A DNA stretch of 64,000 bases from Siphonodentalium dalli (lineage: Eukaryota; Mollusca; Scaphopoda; Gadilida; Siphonodentaliidae): positions 42,259,503 to 42,323,502 of the forward strand of contig CP136065.1 of the NCBI GenBank assembly GCA_032622095.1. Reading direction: 5' to 3'. This document shows positions 1 through 11,034 of the stretch, piece by piece (the stretch's first letter is position 1; every line of letters starts with the position of its first letter). A program made the position numbers and the translations under genes. The notes below the pieces were generated by a model, which was not told the origin of the DNA, searched no databases, and saw nothing but the letters and a program-made list of their open reading frames with translations.

Positions 1-224
1 GTCTTACAAAAAATTATGAGGCCGGGTTTAGGGGCTAATTGTGTGATAAACATGTATCTTAAACAACTGTGTTTTTCATATATTTAGTTATTAACCGGCT
101 ATAACTTGACATATAAGTAATATGTTAGCAACAAGGTCAAGTTACAACACATAGAGGATCTATAATGAGTCGTACTTATATACGACATTTACATTTGACC
201 GAAAACAGCCGAAAGTATGAAAAT
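1..224. other. No feature recognised
   Basis: AT-rich sequence before the duplicated segment begins. I see no open frame, repeat or structured element I can support here. Confidence 0.5.
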
Positions 225-861
225 ATATTACTTTTACTTAGTCTATTTAAAATTATTATTATTTTTGAAAACCAACAAATTTCGCACAAATACTGGTTAG
301 AATAACAAAATATCAGAAAAATAATCTTGAAACCTAGTTCTGGTCTTATATTTACAATAACTGTTGTGTCAGGCATGAGCTTTACATCTGTTGAAAAGTT
401 TGGTCCAAGTTGGAGGGTGTGAAACCCCAAACCCCATGTTGCAACGCACCTCTTCCCTCGTTATTGGAAATAACAGAATTCGGCTGCCGTCATGGAGTTT
501 TTATCCACCCAGCAGTGTTTCAAATTGGTGCCATGAATCATCAATATTATGCACTCAACTGTGTAACAAACTATACACCACTGTCGTGAATTATGTATAC
601 ACCCTAAATTATTACACACTCCACCTCAGTTCACTCCCGTGATTGAATGACGATAGTTGAGGACGAATTCCCCTTAATAGACATCAATCCTTGTACAGAT
701 TGAATCGTCGGACCTATATGATGTACCATGACCGTGTTGCTAACTGATAACTTGCATGTCCAGTTATAACAAGCTTATATTGTAATACATGTACATGATG
801 TTCTCCACACATTTTGCAACTGATGTGTGATGTAGTAGTCATTCCGACTATTTGGTACCAT
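225..861 (+). repeat. Dispersed repeat at the edge of arm A
   Basis: This block recurs at 23868-24460 in the same orientation and, more diverged, at about 54230-54800 in reverse orientation. Shared landmarks are a text around 'caatccttgt' and 'ttgaatcgtcgg', and a segment around 'gttattggaaataa'. It has no long open frame. The third copy outside the segmental duplication shows that this is a repeat family rather than single-copy flank. Confidence 0.6.
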
Positions 862-1126
862 GGATTCAAGAGTCAAGATTCTTTATTAAAGATAACCATA
901 CATAATAGTGTATAAACATATAGATAATAGCAAAAGGTGAAATAATAACATCAAAGAAATGAGTCTGCAGTTTTGTTCTATGCTTCCCCGTTGAATTGTG
1001 GGAAATCGCCGCAACGTACATACCGTATTTAGTGTCCAGACCGACAGTAAAGATATAATGTTGTTATTCAAAAATTATATCTTCACTGTCACTTACTTCC
1101 GGTAAAATCACGGAATAATGGTGACC

Positions 1127-1258
1127 GAATATCAATGCGCGACGGAACTCCTTGTATAAACACCCAAGTAATGTTATTATTTCGTGATTAGAATATCAAT
1201 GCGCGACGGAACTCCCTGTATAAACAACCAAGTAATGTTATTATTTCGTGATTAGAAT
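1127..1258. repeat. Tandem duplication, 64 bp x 2
   Basis: Two adjacent 64 bp units starting 'gaatatcaatgcgcgacgg' differ at only a couple of positions. There is no coding potential. Confidence 0.9.
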
Positions 1259-1984
1259 GTCAAGCTTATTGTTATTTTGGGATATTAAATTGGTATCCGT
1301 CCATAATTATTTGTCGCCTTTTGTGATCAGTTTTGAAAACTGTTTTCTTTAGCTGACAACTAATTTCTCGCCATTTGAAAGTGGTTCGTTGGCTATCAGC
1401 TGGCGAACAACAATCAATTTTCAACTGGAATTTAAAGGTACGGGGGGTCTTGGCGGTGGGTATCCTGTGAAAATATTTTCACCCGTCAAAAACCGCCACA
1501 AACAGAAAGAATATTAAAATGTAGATAGACTTTGTTCGTATACAAATAAGAAATATCACATAAACAGTATGTTATTGTCACATGTTTGACCATTGTTATG
1601 TAAACAAAAGCATAAAAAGTTACTTTCCTGGTGTTTGTTTACATTATGATGGTAAACATAAAGAGCGTTATCTGTTGCTGCATTCCTTATATGGAACGAA
1701 TAAAGAACGTTTATATAATTTATGTGTGTTTAGCCAATAGCATAGTGTTGTCTTCTGTAACACAATCAGGCTCTTGCTTAGGTAAAATATAGTAGGTCTT
1801 TGTGGTAGCATGCTGTTTACGCGATGGTCATGGTATATATGAACGAAACTTTATGCGTTTTAATGTTTTTCTGTTTACGGGTGATTGGAACAAATATGAA
1901 TAAGGCCTTATGTGCCTTTAAGGAATATTAGTATATTAAAAATAAATATCGACATGGTTAAAGCATATAATAAATAGAACACCT

Positions 1985-2142
1985 TTGGTGTTTCGAGTGA
2001 ATCCCATATTATGTCATTCATGACTAGCATATAGCAGTGGAAATATCAATGTTCAATTCGCGACCCGCGGCCGCTGGTTGAAAATTGATATTTCCACTGC
2101 TAGTCACTCATGAACTAATTATGGTATTCACTCAAAAACCAT
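1985..2142. repeat. Foldback (inverted repeat), ~155 bp
   Basis: The arms run from about 1985 and 2142 towards a GC-rich centre containing a NotI-like 'gcggccgc'. The inner arms are 'agcagtggaaatatcaat' and its near-perfect reverse complement. The outer arms include 'gagtgaat' and 'attcactc'. This would be a small foldback transposon or a strong cruciform. No target duplication is evident. Confidence 0.75.
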
Positions 2143-2740
2143 AGTTATCCTCAATATATTGATATTGAAGTGAATGTCATTACGTATATGTATCTATTTA
2201 CAGTTCTACGATAGCGCTAGCTTGGCGTCTGAACTCTCATATATGCACTTAATATGAAAATAAATCACATTAAGTTCATATTTAAACAATTCTAGTTTCC
2301 ATGCATCACCGAATATAATTACATATATATATCTTGCGATCATTGGGTTGTTTGAGTTAAGCAGATTTCCGAGTATCTCAAAAGGTTCAATCGTCATATT
2401 TATAAGGTTTATATTTTACTTTTCCATAAAATGTTAAGCTTGTCATCATTTTATGACTAGCATAGGAAACAACTCTTGTCTTGTCCATTCTGGACAAAAC
2501 AGCGCCAATTCTTATCAAGCTGGCATCAGTGTCCAATAAGAATTAAAATTCATGATTGGGATACGGCTAATTATAAGCAGAAGTCAGTGCTATTTTCAAT
2601 CTATCAAATCATGTTGATACGATGATTTTTTTCATATAGTTGCGGTTTGATATCTGTTGACTTTGAGTAATGGTCACCTTTTAGTTTTTCCAAGCTATTG
2701 CTATCCAAAGAATTAATATTGAAATCAAATCAATTTAATG

Positions 2741-2900
2741 CAATATCAATTGCACTGAACCAAGAATTATGTTCATCAAGGAAAAGTTCCAGGTCAACTC
2801 CATAGGCCTCCTTTATCCAGGTCATCTCCATAGGCCTCCTTTATCCAGGTCAACTATATAGGCCCATGTGCCTCCTTTTGAAAAAATGGAAGCGACTTAA
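2741..2900. repeat. Short imperfect tandem repeat (~30 bp x 3)
   Basis: The phrase 'cataggcctcctttatcc' and variants recur three times between about 2790 and 2875, each preceded by 'aggtcaactc' or similar. It lies inside the insertion unique to arm A. Confidence 0.6.
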
Positions 2901-2940
2901 GGCGTAGATAATATCCAATGTAAGTTTCTAAATAGTAATA

Positions 2941-3410
2941 TAAATGGGTTTTCTGCCATGTTCACACAGACTTTAAATGTTGGCAGAATTTCGATTTATA
3001 CCCAGTACGAATTTACAAAATCTGATGTTAATCTTTTCAAAAGATTGATCAGACCTTCTCATTGCAATCTCCTATCCACACTTCAGATCCATAATTTATA
3101 ATGGGTCTGATGAGGGTGTCAACAAGTTTATTAGCTAATTCTGAATTAGATGTATTGAATTCAAAAAATTTAGATTTTAGTGAGAAAATAGCTTTAAGAG
3201 CTGTATGAGCCTTATGTTAACAGCATGTTGTAAACTGCTAGTATAGTAAAATATATAACCGAGGTATCTGTAGCATTATACAATCTCATGTTCAGCATTT
3301 GATAATCTAATAATTGAATTTAGAATAATCTTTTTTTCTTACTGCTTAAAATCATAGCTTTAGTTTTATTTATATTGATTTTGAGCTTCTATTTTTCGTA
3401 GTAGTTCCCA
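2941..3410 (-). pseudogene. Non-LTR retrotransposon reverse transcriptase relic
   Basis: Minus-strand translation in shifting frames gives typical reverse transcriptase C-terminal pieces in the correct order: 'LKININKTKAMILSSKK' (near 3400), 'YRYLGYIF' (near 3260), 'SLKSKFFEFNTSNSELANK' then 'LVDTLIRPIINYGSEVW' (near 3190-3090), and 'EKINIRFCKFVLGI' (near 3040). These match the region after the catalytic YxDD box in LINE-type enzymes (established family knowledge). Several frameshifts and stops separate the pieces, so the copy is dead. The 5' part is missing. Confidence 0.85.
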
Positions 3411-3493
3411 ATGATATCAATGCAAAGCACATTCTGGGGAACCATCAACTTACATAAATTGTGCCTATATAAACTACGTGTACAGGAACTTCT

Positions 3494-4999
3494 CTAGACA
3501 TTTTGCATCCGCGGAATGTATGATGTTATATTAGAGTTTTTACTATTTGAAACCATGAAGCACATTCTGGCAGTGTTGACGCACATTCCAATGGGACAGG
3601 TTACTGATATTACTGAGCGACTACGTTGTCCGTCACGGCTCAGTTCCATCACTTCATTACTGCCGTAGTTGCAGACGTAAATATTGGCTCCAAAACCACA
3701 CACATCCATTGGACCAGACCCACCACACGGTATTGTTCTGAGATGTGTCTTGAGATCTGGGGACAAAACTACCACCTTATCTGCTGTATAATCCGTGATA
3801 AACACGGCGTCGACCTCTGGAAATACAGCCACGCCCCGTGGATGCTTGAAGGTATATGTCGACTGAGCAATGACGTCACCACTTGTTGTTAGAGCACGCA
3901 CGCAATGATCGCCGGAACATGCAACAACTAATCTGTCCCCGACGCATCCGATACCTCTACAATCTCCGGATACAGGAAACGATGTTTGGTAACTGAGATC
4001 TGATGTTTGATACACCGATACCCGATTAAGCGAACCCGTTACGTAGATGCGATCATTCATAAGACATAAACCATTTGGTTGGGAAGCGTTCTTGAGAGCG
4101 ACAGACTTGGTGGTTTCGCCACTTTGTGTCACCAAACTGAGCCTGTACGGATTGTAGGACGCAGCAATTATATCCGACTTAATACTCTTGTTGAGAAATG
4201 CCATGACTGACCAACTTCCTCCACACGAAAAGTCCATTTCCTTTACTAATTGTATGATAGGCTTCTCACAAATATGGATATTACAGGAATCTTTCAAAAT
4301 CTTCTGTAGAGAATCCATGACTCCTTTATTGGTGACGACTTCGTAATCTATCGGCGATAAGTCTTCATAATCGCTGATAAGGCGTTCTGACTTGGATATC
4401 GCCTGCCGGAGCTTGATTGCGCGATCGTTAATGGATCTGGCTCTTTGTGCCGTCGATTCCTCAGCGGTTGCATTTTCAGAAACAACAGGAGCGTCATCTA
4501 CTCCCGAATTTATCACCGCGGCCCCCTCGCTAGAACCTGACTCCAACTCATGCCCTAGTCCTGCTGCCAATACTTGTTCTTGCTTCAGTTCGGACAGAAC
4601 ATTTACTATCTTATCCATACTCCGTGCTGATAACTTGTGCTTTGACATAGTCTCCCTAACACCGTTGATCGTTTTCTGCTCGCAGTCATCAACGATTCGT
4701 CGAATCTCAGAAAATAAAGTCTGTATCTCCGTTATCATATCATTCTCTCGTCCGTCCTGTTTGGTTAACCAACCGGGAACAGATTCATTCACCTCTTTTG
4801 CTTTTGAGATTAATTTATCAAGACTCAATTCGTATTGTTGGACATCCGCTTTTATTTTTGCTATCGCCTTCGACAACTCTTCGAGTTTACATTCGGGATA
4901 GGCGATTTCATGGCACGAGGCACAGCATGGTATGGAGTGAGTACCACAGAACGAATCAAATGGTCGGGAGTCGAGCTCACAGAATACAGCGGTAGACAT
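3494..4999 (-). CDS. TRIM-like protein A: B-box, coiled coil, NHL-type propeller (RING-less)
   Basis: Intact 501-residue frame. Residues 7-37 carry a B-box-type zinc-binding pattern (CxxD, CxxH, CxxC and a final C within 'CELDSRPFDSFCGTH' and 'CCASCHEIAYPEC'). Residues about 38-145 and 185-215 are charged and heptad-like, suggesting coiled coil. Residues about 255-490 form repeated NHL-like blades ('GLCLMNDRIYV', 'GIGCVGDRLVVAC', 'GVAVFPEVDAVFITD', 'MDVCGFGANIYVC'). There is no RING finger, so ubiquitin ligase activity is not supported; an adaptor or ligand-binding role is inferred. I chose Met at 4999: an in-frame Met 15 codons upstream (5044) would translate a polypyrimidine tract and splice acceptor. 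A paralogue lies at 24612-26117. No AATAAA was seen downstream. Confidence 0.85.
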   Translation of the reverse strand: MSTAVFCELDSRPFDSFCGTHSIPCCASCHEIAYPECKLEELSKAIAKIKADVQQYELSLDKLISKAKEVNESVPGWLTKQDGRENDMITEIQTLFSEIRRIVDDCEQKTINGVRETMSKHKLSARSMDKIVNVLSELKQEQVLAAGLGHELESGSSEGAAVINSGVDDAPVVSENATAEESTAQRARSINDRAIKLRQAISKSERLISDYEDLSPIDYEVVTNKGVMDSLQKILKDSCNIHICEKPIIQLVKEMDFSCGGSWSVMAFLNKSIKSDIIAASYNPYRLSLVTQSGETTKSVALKNASQPNGLCLMNDRIYVTGSLNRVSVYQTSDLSYQTSFPVSGDCRGIGCVGDRLVVACSGDHCVRALTTSGDVIAQSTYTFKHPRGVAVFPEVDAVFITDYTADKVVVLSPDLKTHLRTIPCGGSGPMDVCGFGANIYVCNYGSNEVMELSRDGQRSRSVISVTCPIGMCVNTARMCFMVSNSKNSNITSYIPRMQNV

Positions 5000-5006
5000 T
5001 ACTTTT

Positions 5007-5030
5007 CTGAAAAATAAAAGCAAAATTATC
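5007..5030 (-). promoter_or_regulatory. Predicted 3' splice site upstream of TRIM-like gene A
   Basis: On the minus strand 'cttttatttttcag' precedes 'aaaagtaATG'. The same pyrimidine-rich acceptor and spacing are kept at 26125 and, in the more diverged third paralogue, at 49033. The coding exon therefore probably starts at 5006, with a 5' exon (not located) further right. The hydrophobic N-terminal extension of the longer frame (MRAMLIILLLFF) is then intron sequence, not a signal peptide. Confidence 0.7.
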
Positions 5031-5098
5031 AACATGGCTCTCATTGTTGAATCGGGAAGGTTCGCTATAGGAAATACAATATTATCGTGACGCCTTAA

Positions 5099-5787
5099 TT
5101 AACCTTTCTTTATACTAAACAAACACAGACGAATAGATCCCTTTGGGAGATGTTGAGCGAAACATTCAACATAAATTGCATATGGCCGTTTGTTGAATAA
5201 TTTATTATTCAATATTGGAACATTTTCCATCAATGAATAAAAATCTTCCTGTACTTTTATAACACGCTTGTTTCTATAATTACAGTTTTTGTTGTGTCGT
5301 ATTTACGCATCCATATGCAACACGTGTTCCATGTGCACCCCGTTGACGTCGCACGATGTAAATGATGTTCGCCTCAACTATGGAACGGACTGAAATAAAA
5401 GAATCATCACACATGACACAACAAGCCCTGTGTGCGCCTTTATAAACCGTGAAAGTCTGTATTTTTTTAATACACGGATTCTATGACGGGTGGTGTGTAA
5501 TAACACAGGACGACACGAGGGTTAATGTTTTATCGATACGGCACTTGTACCATCGTGTAAGGATAGAACTCGAGACTGTGCCTCTAGTCCCATCCGCCCG
5601 CGCTAGCACTCTTGTCGCATCAACAAACCATTACCACTCTCGTGTTGTTCTGTGTATTTATTATCTGTTCATCTGTCTTTCGTCTGATTATATTTTTATG
5701 AACATCCCTCGAGATGAATAATGGGCCATTTCAATGTATCTCTCTATATACCTAATGGGAGAATCCATTTAACAAAGAGATGGTTAA
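5099..5787. mobile_element. piggyBac-like MITE relic upstream of TRIM-like gene A
   Basis: It begins TTAA-CCTTTCTTTATAC and ends near 5787 with ...GAGATGG-TTAA. These are decayed versions of the clean ends of the related copy at 48691-48959 (TTAA-CCCTTTC...GAAAGGG-TTAA). An internal segment (5640-5740, 'tgaacatccctcgagatgaa') is shared with copies at 19269, 26217, 48691 and 58984. It carries no transposase. It lies in the probable promoter or first intron of the gene. Confidence 0.55.
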
Positions 5788-6085
5788 TCTGAAGTAGATA
5801 TATAACGAGACATAATTACTTACCTTGATATATATCTAATATTTTCTAATTTATGGTGTATATATCAAGCTTAGGAATTCCGCTAAGGGGGGGAAACAGG
5901 TTGTGTTTCGCGAGGAATTGAAAACTTGGAATGGTCTGGTTTCCAAATGACAATTCCAGACCTTCGAAACGCGTAAATTAACATACTATTACTTGGATAT
6001 CACATTGCGGTCGGTCGTGAAAATTCGATATTTCTTTCCAGACACTCAAGAGATATTTCGGTATTCAAACAAAAACTTTAAAGTA

Positions 6086-6541
6086 TCTATATCTATATTT
6101 GCGAATGTCTGTCTGTCTGTCTGTCTGTCTGAGTTCTATAGAAATTCACAGGGGATCACCTAGATGGCACAAAAGTGATCTAATAGGGGTAACTTTTTAC
6201 GAGAAAGATAATGGCGAGGGTTAGAATTTTCTAAAGTGACGCCGTTGTTGTCAGGGGCAGAAAAGGGAAAGGGCAGAAAAAAAATTGTCGCCGATTGCCC
6301 CCAAACATATAGATCTATATCTATATTTGCGAATGTCTGTCTGTCTGGCTGTGTTCTATAGAAATTCACAGGGGACCACCTAGATGGCACAAAAGTGGTC
6401 TAATAGGGGTAACTTTTTACGAGAAAGATAATGGCGAGGGTTAGAATTTTCTAAAGTGACGCCGTTGTTGTCAGGGGCAGAAAAGGGAAAGGGCAGAAAA
6501 AAAATTGTCGCCGATTGCCCCCAAACTTATATAATCACCCC
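6086..6541 (+). repeat. Tandem duplication of the Helitron 5' end (228 bp x 2)
   Basis: 'tctatatctatatttgcg' occurs at 6086 and again at 6314, and the sequences that follow are nearly identical through 'gattgcccccaaac'. The element therefore carries two copies of its own 5' terminus. Confidence 0.9.
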
Positions 6542-7940
6542 CATAATATGAGGAATCTAATAGTGTGGTTTAAATATGTCAAAAGTCGCGCCGTTCGCGT
6601 CAGGGATGCCCGGAGGGTGAGAGGGGCACCGAAATTGATCAAACTAATTTTAGCGCCGAATTCCACAAAATTTATCCACATTCTTCTGAGATCTTCTCCG
6701 TGATACAAGGAATCTTATTGTGTGATTTAAAGACGCCAAATTGGTGTCGTTGGGATGAGATATTTGGGGGGGGGGGTACTAAATCTGATAAGAATTGGTT
6801 TAGTCGCCGATTGCCACGAAACTTATACAAATTCATTCCCATGGTATGAGGTGTCTAATGGTGTGGTTTAAAGCTGTCAAAAGTGGCGTCATTCGAGTCA
6901 GGGGTGCACTGAAAGGGAGAGGGGCACCAAAATTGATACACAATTTTCTTAGCGCCAATTTCCACCAAATTGAGACACGTTCCTATCCATGATATGAGGA
7001 ATCTAATCGTGTGATTTTAAAGACGTCATACATGGTGCTGCTTTGGTGAGAGATGGGGGTTGGGTGGGGTGGGCACTATATATGATAAAAATTCAAACGG
7101 AGGGACCTTGAATCGTCAGAGGATTGCATATTAGAATGGCTCACGTATATATTATAACACGATTGAGTCTGTCCCATTCAATATAGTTTCCACAAAAAAA
7201 GTTACAATTGCCACGAGATATGGAAATGTAGAGCAGGCCTGTTCAAAAATAGTGGTCACAGTGTGCAGTCATATATGGTTACTTCTGAGATAAAGGAAAA
7301 CGCAGTCCGTAGCACATGACTTTTCAGGATCCTCCAATATTGACATCTGACAAGGGTATATCTGCCCGATACAGAGGATTTCTTTCATTTTTACAACAGA
7401 CTCGTCGCCTAACATAAAGAACTCAAAAGATCTCTATGTCGGGCACATGTAGCTGCTATACTTGCATAACATCAATTCTTTTAAACTGAAAATGAGTAGC
7501 CAGTATATAGCACCAGGAGGGCTGGACATATCTTTAAAACATCTGTATCTTCATGAAGATATGATAAACTAGATTGATTGATACATTTCTATGTAAAACA
7601 CAATTGCCGTCTTTTATTTTTTTCGAACTAATGTGTTTATGATGTTCACGTTTGATGCTATAACGTCTGAAGTATACGCAGTTGCAAATAAAAATAAAGA
7701 CTTCTTTATTGGTGGGACGGATTAAACGCGATAAACAAAAGGATAATCGCTCCGACCTGACAAGGTGAGCCACTACTTATATTCCATGTGCAAGAATCGT
7801 GGTTTTTTATGCCATTTGGATATATAATTTATGAGAATACGCGTAACACGTTGAGAGCAAGAGTATTCTCTATTCCCACCAAATATCCACAGATGGTTTC
7901 ACATCACTTTAGCCTGGGTAACGCCGGGTAACCCTGCTAG
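6086..7940 (+). mobile_element. Non-autonomous Helitron-like element with precise empty site in arm B
   Basis: The element starts TCTATATCTATATTTGCGAA, followed by GTCTG repeats, and ends ...ACGCCGGGTAACCCTGCTAG. Arm A reads AAAGTA-[TC...CTAG]-TTCTTTATAA, whereas arm B (27160/27161) reads AAAGTA-TTCTTTATAA. Insertion between A and T without target duplication, a 5' TC and a 3' CTAG preceded by a weak hairpin (cctgg...ccggg) are Helitron hallmarks. No Rep/helicase gene is inside. The interior (about 6515-7100) consists of diverged ~150 bp subrepeats, each with a 'gtgtggtttaaa' motif and a G-rich stretch. Confidence 0.9.
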
Positions 7941-8673
7941 TTCTTTATAAACTCGGCCGATAACCCTTCAAACTCGACTGACATCAGTTGTGGTACAATC
8001 TGGAACCAAACCTTAAAATTGGTTCTTCAAAGAACCCACCGAATTCAAAGTTTGTGTGGGATCACGGCCAAGATTAAATGTCCTGGTCTGAAATTTAACA
8101 GTTTGTCCACGCGTGTGCATGATGGGGTTAAGATGATATGGGGAAGATTAAATCAAGCAGGAATCCTTTGAAATACCAATACACACATGCTTAGACCGTT
8201 TCGAGTCATAATGTATACTTGAAATTAAAATAAGCATGGTCTAGATTGGAATATACTCTGATCGTTGTATTGCTGGCGGGAGTGGTAACTATATTCCCCA
8301 CGTCACAAATAGGGGAGAAACGTCACTCTATTAATAGCATTCGATATTTCTTTCAGACATAACAACATCGTCGGGGTCACGTGATATCGTCGGGGTCTAT
8401 TGAACTCTATTCGGTGAATCAACATCGTGTGATATCAATTGTAAACGGTATAACGTATTTACGAACTGATAGAACATACAGAAACAAAGACACTTTAAAC
8501 GTGCTTATAACCTACATAGTGTCATGGGACATTGTTTCCACAAGCAATTAGAATTGTTTCATAGAACATGAATTTAATGAACCAAATGGTGAACACATAG
8601 GAACTATTTTATTCCATGTTCTGGTTCTACCCGGGGAAACAGATAGAGAACGGACGCAGTATGAGAAACAAGT
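7941..8673. other. Non-coding part of arm A
   Basis: Matches 27161-27897 in arm B almost base for base. Neither strand shows a frame conserved between the arms, and no element boundaries were seen. Confidence 0.6.
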
Positions 8674-9210
8674 TTGGTTCCACGTGGGACCAGAATGTGT
8701 GTTGTGTACTTGATTAGTTTGGTTCCATGTGGGACCAGAATGTGTGTTGTATACTTGATTTGTTTGGTTCCATGTAAAACCAGAATGTGTGTTTGTACAT
8801 GATTTGTTTGGTTCCATGTGGGACCAGCATGTGTGTTGTGTACTTGATTTGTTTGGTTCCACGTGGGACCAGAATGTGTTGTGTACATGATTTGTTTGGT
8901 TCCATGTGGGACCAGAATGTGTGTTGTGTACATGATTTGTTTGGTTCCATGTGGGACCAGAATGTGTGTTGTGTACTTGATTTGTTTGGTTCCATGTGGG
9001 ACCAGAATGTGTGTTGTGTACATGATTTGTTTGGTTCAATGTGGGACCAGAATGTGTGTCGTGTACATGATTTGTTTGGTTCCATGTTGAACCAGAATGT
9101 GTCTTGTGTACATGATTTGTTTGGTTCCTTGTGGAACCAGAATGTGTGTTGTATACATGATTTGTTTGGTTCCATGTGGAACCGGAAAGTGTGTTGTGTA
9201 CATGATTTGG
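8674..9210. repeat. 45 bp minisatellite, about 12 copies
   Basis: Units start with 'ttggttccatgtgggacca' at 8674, 8719, 8764, 8808, 8853, 8896, 8941, 8986, 9031, 9076, 9121 and 9166. Arm B has a single unit (27898-27942). Because 45 is divisible by three, several frames stay open and mimic 15-residue repeat proteins on both strands; these are not genes. Each unit contains an imperfect palindrome (TGGTTCC...GGGACCA). A 16 bp perfect palindrome, gttcttcgcgaagaac, follows at 9274-9289. Confidence 0.95.
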
Positions 9211-9429
9211 TTCTTTAATTCCGTTCACCGTGAAGAACCAACATGTTTCGTTTTTCATTTGGGTCTTCATTTAGTTCTTCGCGAAGAACAACAACATGTT
9301 ATGTTTGGTTCTTCATCTTGGTTTCTCTGTGTGCGTGAAATCAGTGATTTTCCAATATAAGGAGAATTTCTAAATGGATTTGAAGTAATGCGAGTGTTTC
9401 ATGCCATTTCAAACTGATATTTACTCCTA

Positions 9430-11034
9430 GTTAGTGAGCCCAGAAAGTTTTATTCGAACTACTGAGTACGAAAGGTTTGATGTGCCTGAATTGTCGGGAG
9501 GACCGGACTGACGGCATAAACCAAATTCTTAAGTTCCGCCATTACAGCATAAAGGGATCAGGAACCCACCAAAAATCCATATCAAAGTGTCAATGACACT
9601 GTAGCTCAACTTGGCGTTAATAATTATATGCTGAGCAGTCAATAGAATAATAGCAAGGCAAAGTCAAAAAGTTTCAGTAAATGGATTGTATTTTGTAAAT
9701 GAAATTAATTTCATTTAAAACATTCCGCCACTAAAATTGGTCTGCAGCGTGTGCCGATTGATTCAAATGTGAAATCCAACAAATTTCGGAAGAATTGGAC
9801 AGCGTCCATCTAAAGGTCACACCAAAGAACCATATGAAGTTTGGATGAGAGATGAGGGACATTGCATTTATAGTGTGTGCATGCCAAAGGATTTAGTCAT
9901 GCAAAACGTAAAATACATGACGGCTGCTGGCGTCCATGTTTTTAATCGAAAATCGTTCAAATCGATAGCTCTCATCTAGTAGTGATCATAATCATGCATG
10001 TAAATTTACAAAACATTTCTCAGATATATGCGGGCTGTATGGTATGCCGATGGAATCAAATTTTAAATCCAAGATGGCTGCTAGTGGCCATGTTTTTTAA
10101 CAAATTTCAGAAATAATCGATGGCACCCATCTAGAGGTCACCCCAATGATCCGTATGAAGTTTGATGACGATCGGATGAGGAATGTGGCCTGTAGGGTGT
10201 GCCAAAGTATTTAGTCATGCAAAGAGTAAAATCCAAGATAGCTGCTGGCGGCCATGTTATTTTTACAAAATTCAGAAATAATCTGTGGCTCCCATCTAGC
10301 GGTCACCCAAAAAATCCATACTAGTATGAAGTTTAATGACGATCGGGTGAGGGAAGTGGCTTGTAGGGTGTATCAAAGGATTTAGTCAAGCAAAGAGTAA
10401 AATCCAAGATGGCTGCTGGCGGCGATGTTTTTTACCAAATTTCTGAAATAATCAATGGCTCCCATCTAGAGGTCACATTGAATATAAATGAAGTTTGGTG
10501 GTGATTAAATGAGGGATATGGTATGTAGGGTGTGCCAAAGGATTTATTCAAGAAAAGAGTAAAATTCAAGATGGCTGCCGGTGGCCATGTTTTTTATCGA
10601 AAATCGCTCAAATTTGATAGATCCAATCTAGATGTGATCCTAAATATGTCTGTAAATTTTAAAAACATTTCTCTAATAAATGCGGAATAAAATTAGTTTG
10701 GTGGAGTTAAGTCATGGGGTGCAGTATACTAGGCTATCAGTTCTCGGTCAAATAGCCAATTTCAATGACATACGCGAAAGTTCGAATAAAAGTTTAACGT
10801 TTCGATGGGTTCGGAACCCTTCCTATCTGAAAATGCTGCACAAATCCATTTCTTAAGTTATGTTGTGATTACAGCAAATGTCATGCTCGTACTCGAAAGT
10901 TCGTTTAAAGGTGATTGTTGTGGGTTTTGAAGGGGCCACTGACCCCTTTATGTTGTAATTGCGGAACTTAAGAATTTGGTTTGTGTCAAGCCTTTCGCAC
11001 ACTAGTTCGAATAAAACTTTCTGGGCTCCCTAAC
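9430..11034. mobile_element. Non-autonomous TIR DNA transposon, arm A copy
   Basis: The ends are GTTAGTGAGCCCAGAAAG and its near-perfect inverse ...CTTTCTGGGCTCCCTAAC. The inverted similarity continues inward for about 100 bp ('ccaaattcttaagttccg' / 'cggaacttaagaatttgg'). TA flanks both ends (9428-9429, 11035-11036), compatible with a TA target duplication. The interior (about 9760-10680) holds diverged 170-190 bp subrepeats with 'aagatggctgctggcgg' and 'ccatctagaggtcac' motifs. No transposase frame is present. The arm B copy is at 28162-29790, so insertion predates the segmental duplication. Confidence 0.8.

Larger units (their letters stand above)
862..3437 (-). mobile_element. 2.6 kb insertion carrying a degraded non-LTR retrotransposon
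   Basis: Arm B lacks this block: its sequence passes from the counterpart of 860 to the counterpart of 3438 with only about 100 bases between (24450-24560). The left end (about 870-905) looks like the antisense of a LINE 3' tail. The right part (2941-3410) encodes reverse transcriptase relics on the minus strand. A 64 bp tandem duplication and a foldback lie inside, so the block is probably composite. It ends about 55 bp from the stop codon of the arm A TRIM-like gene, so it probably sits in that gene's 3' untranslated region. Confidence 0.6.

Noticed and set aside
4392-4901. 169-codon antisense frame inside TRIM-like gene A (similar antisense frames in B, 25531-26019, and C, 48995-49618)
   Set aside because: Complement of the conserved coding half; codon bias of the real gene keeps the antisense open.
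6160-6390. 76-codon minus-strand frame
   Set aside because: Lies across the duplicated Helitron 5' end and is absent from arm B.
8548-9360. Repeat-protein frames on both strands
   Set aside because: By-product of a 45 bp unit divisible by three; arm B has one unit and no such protein.
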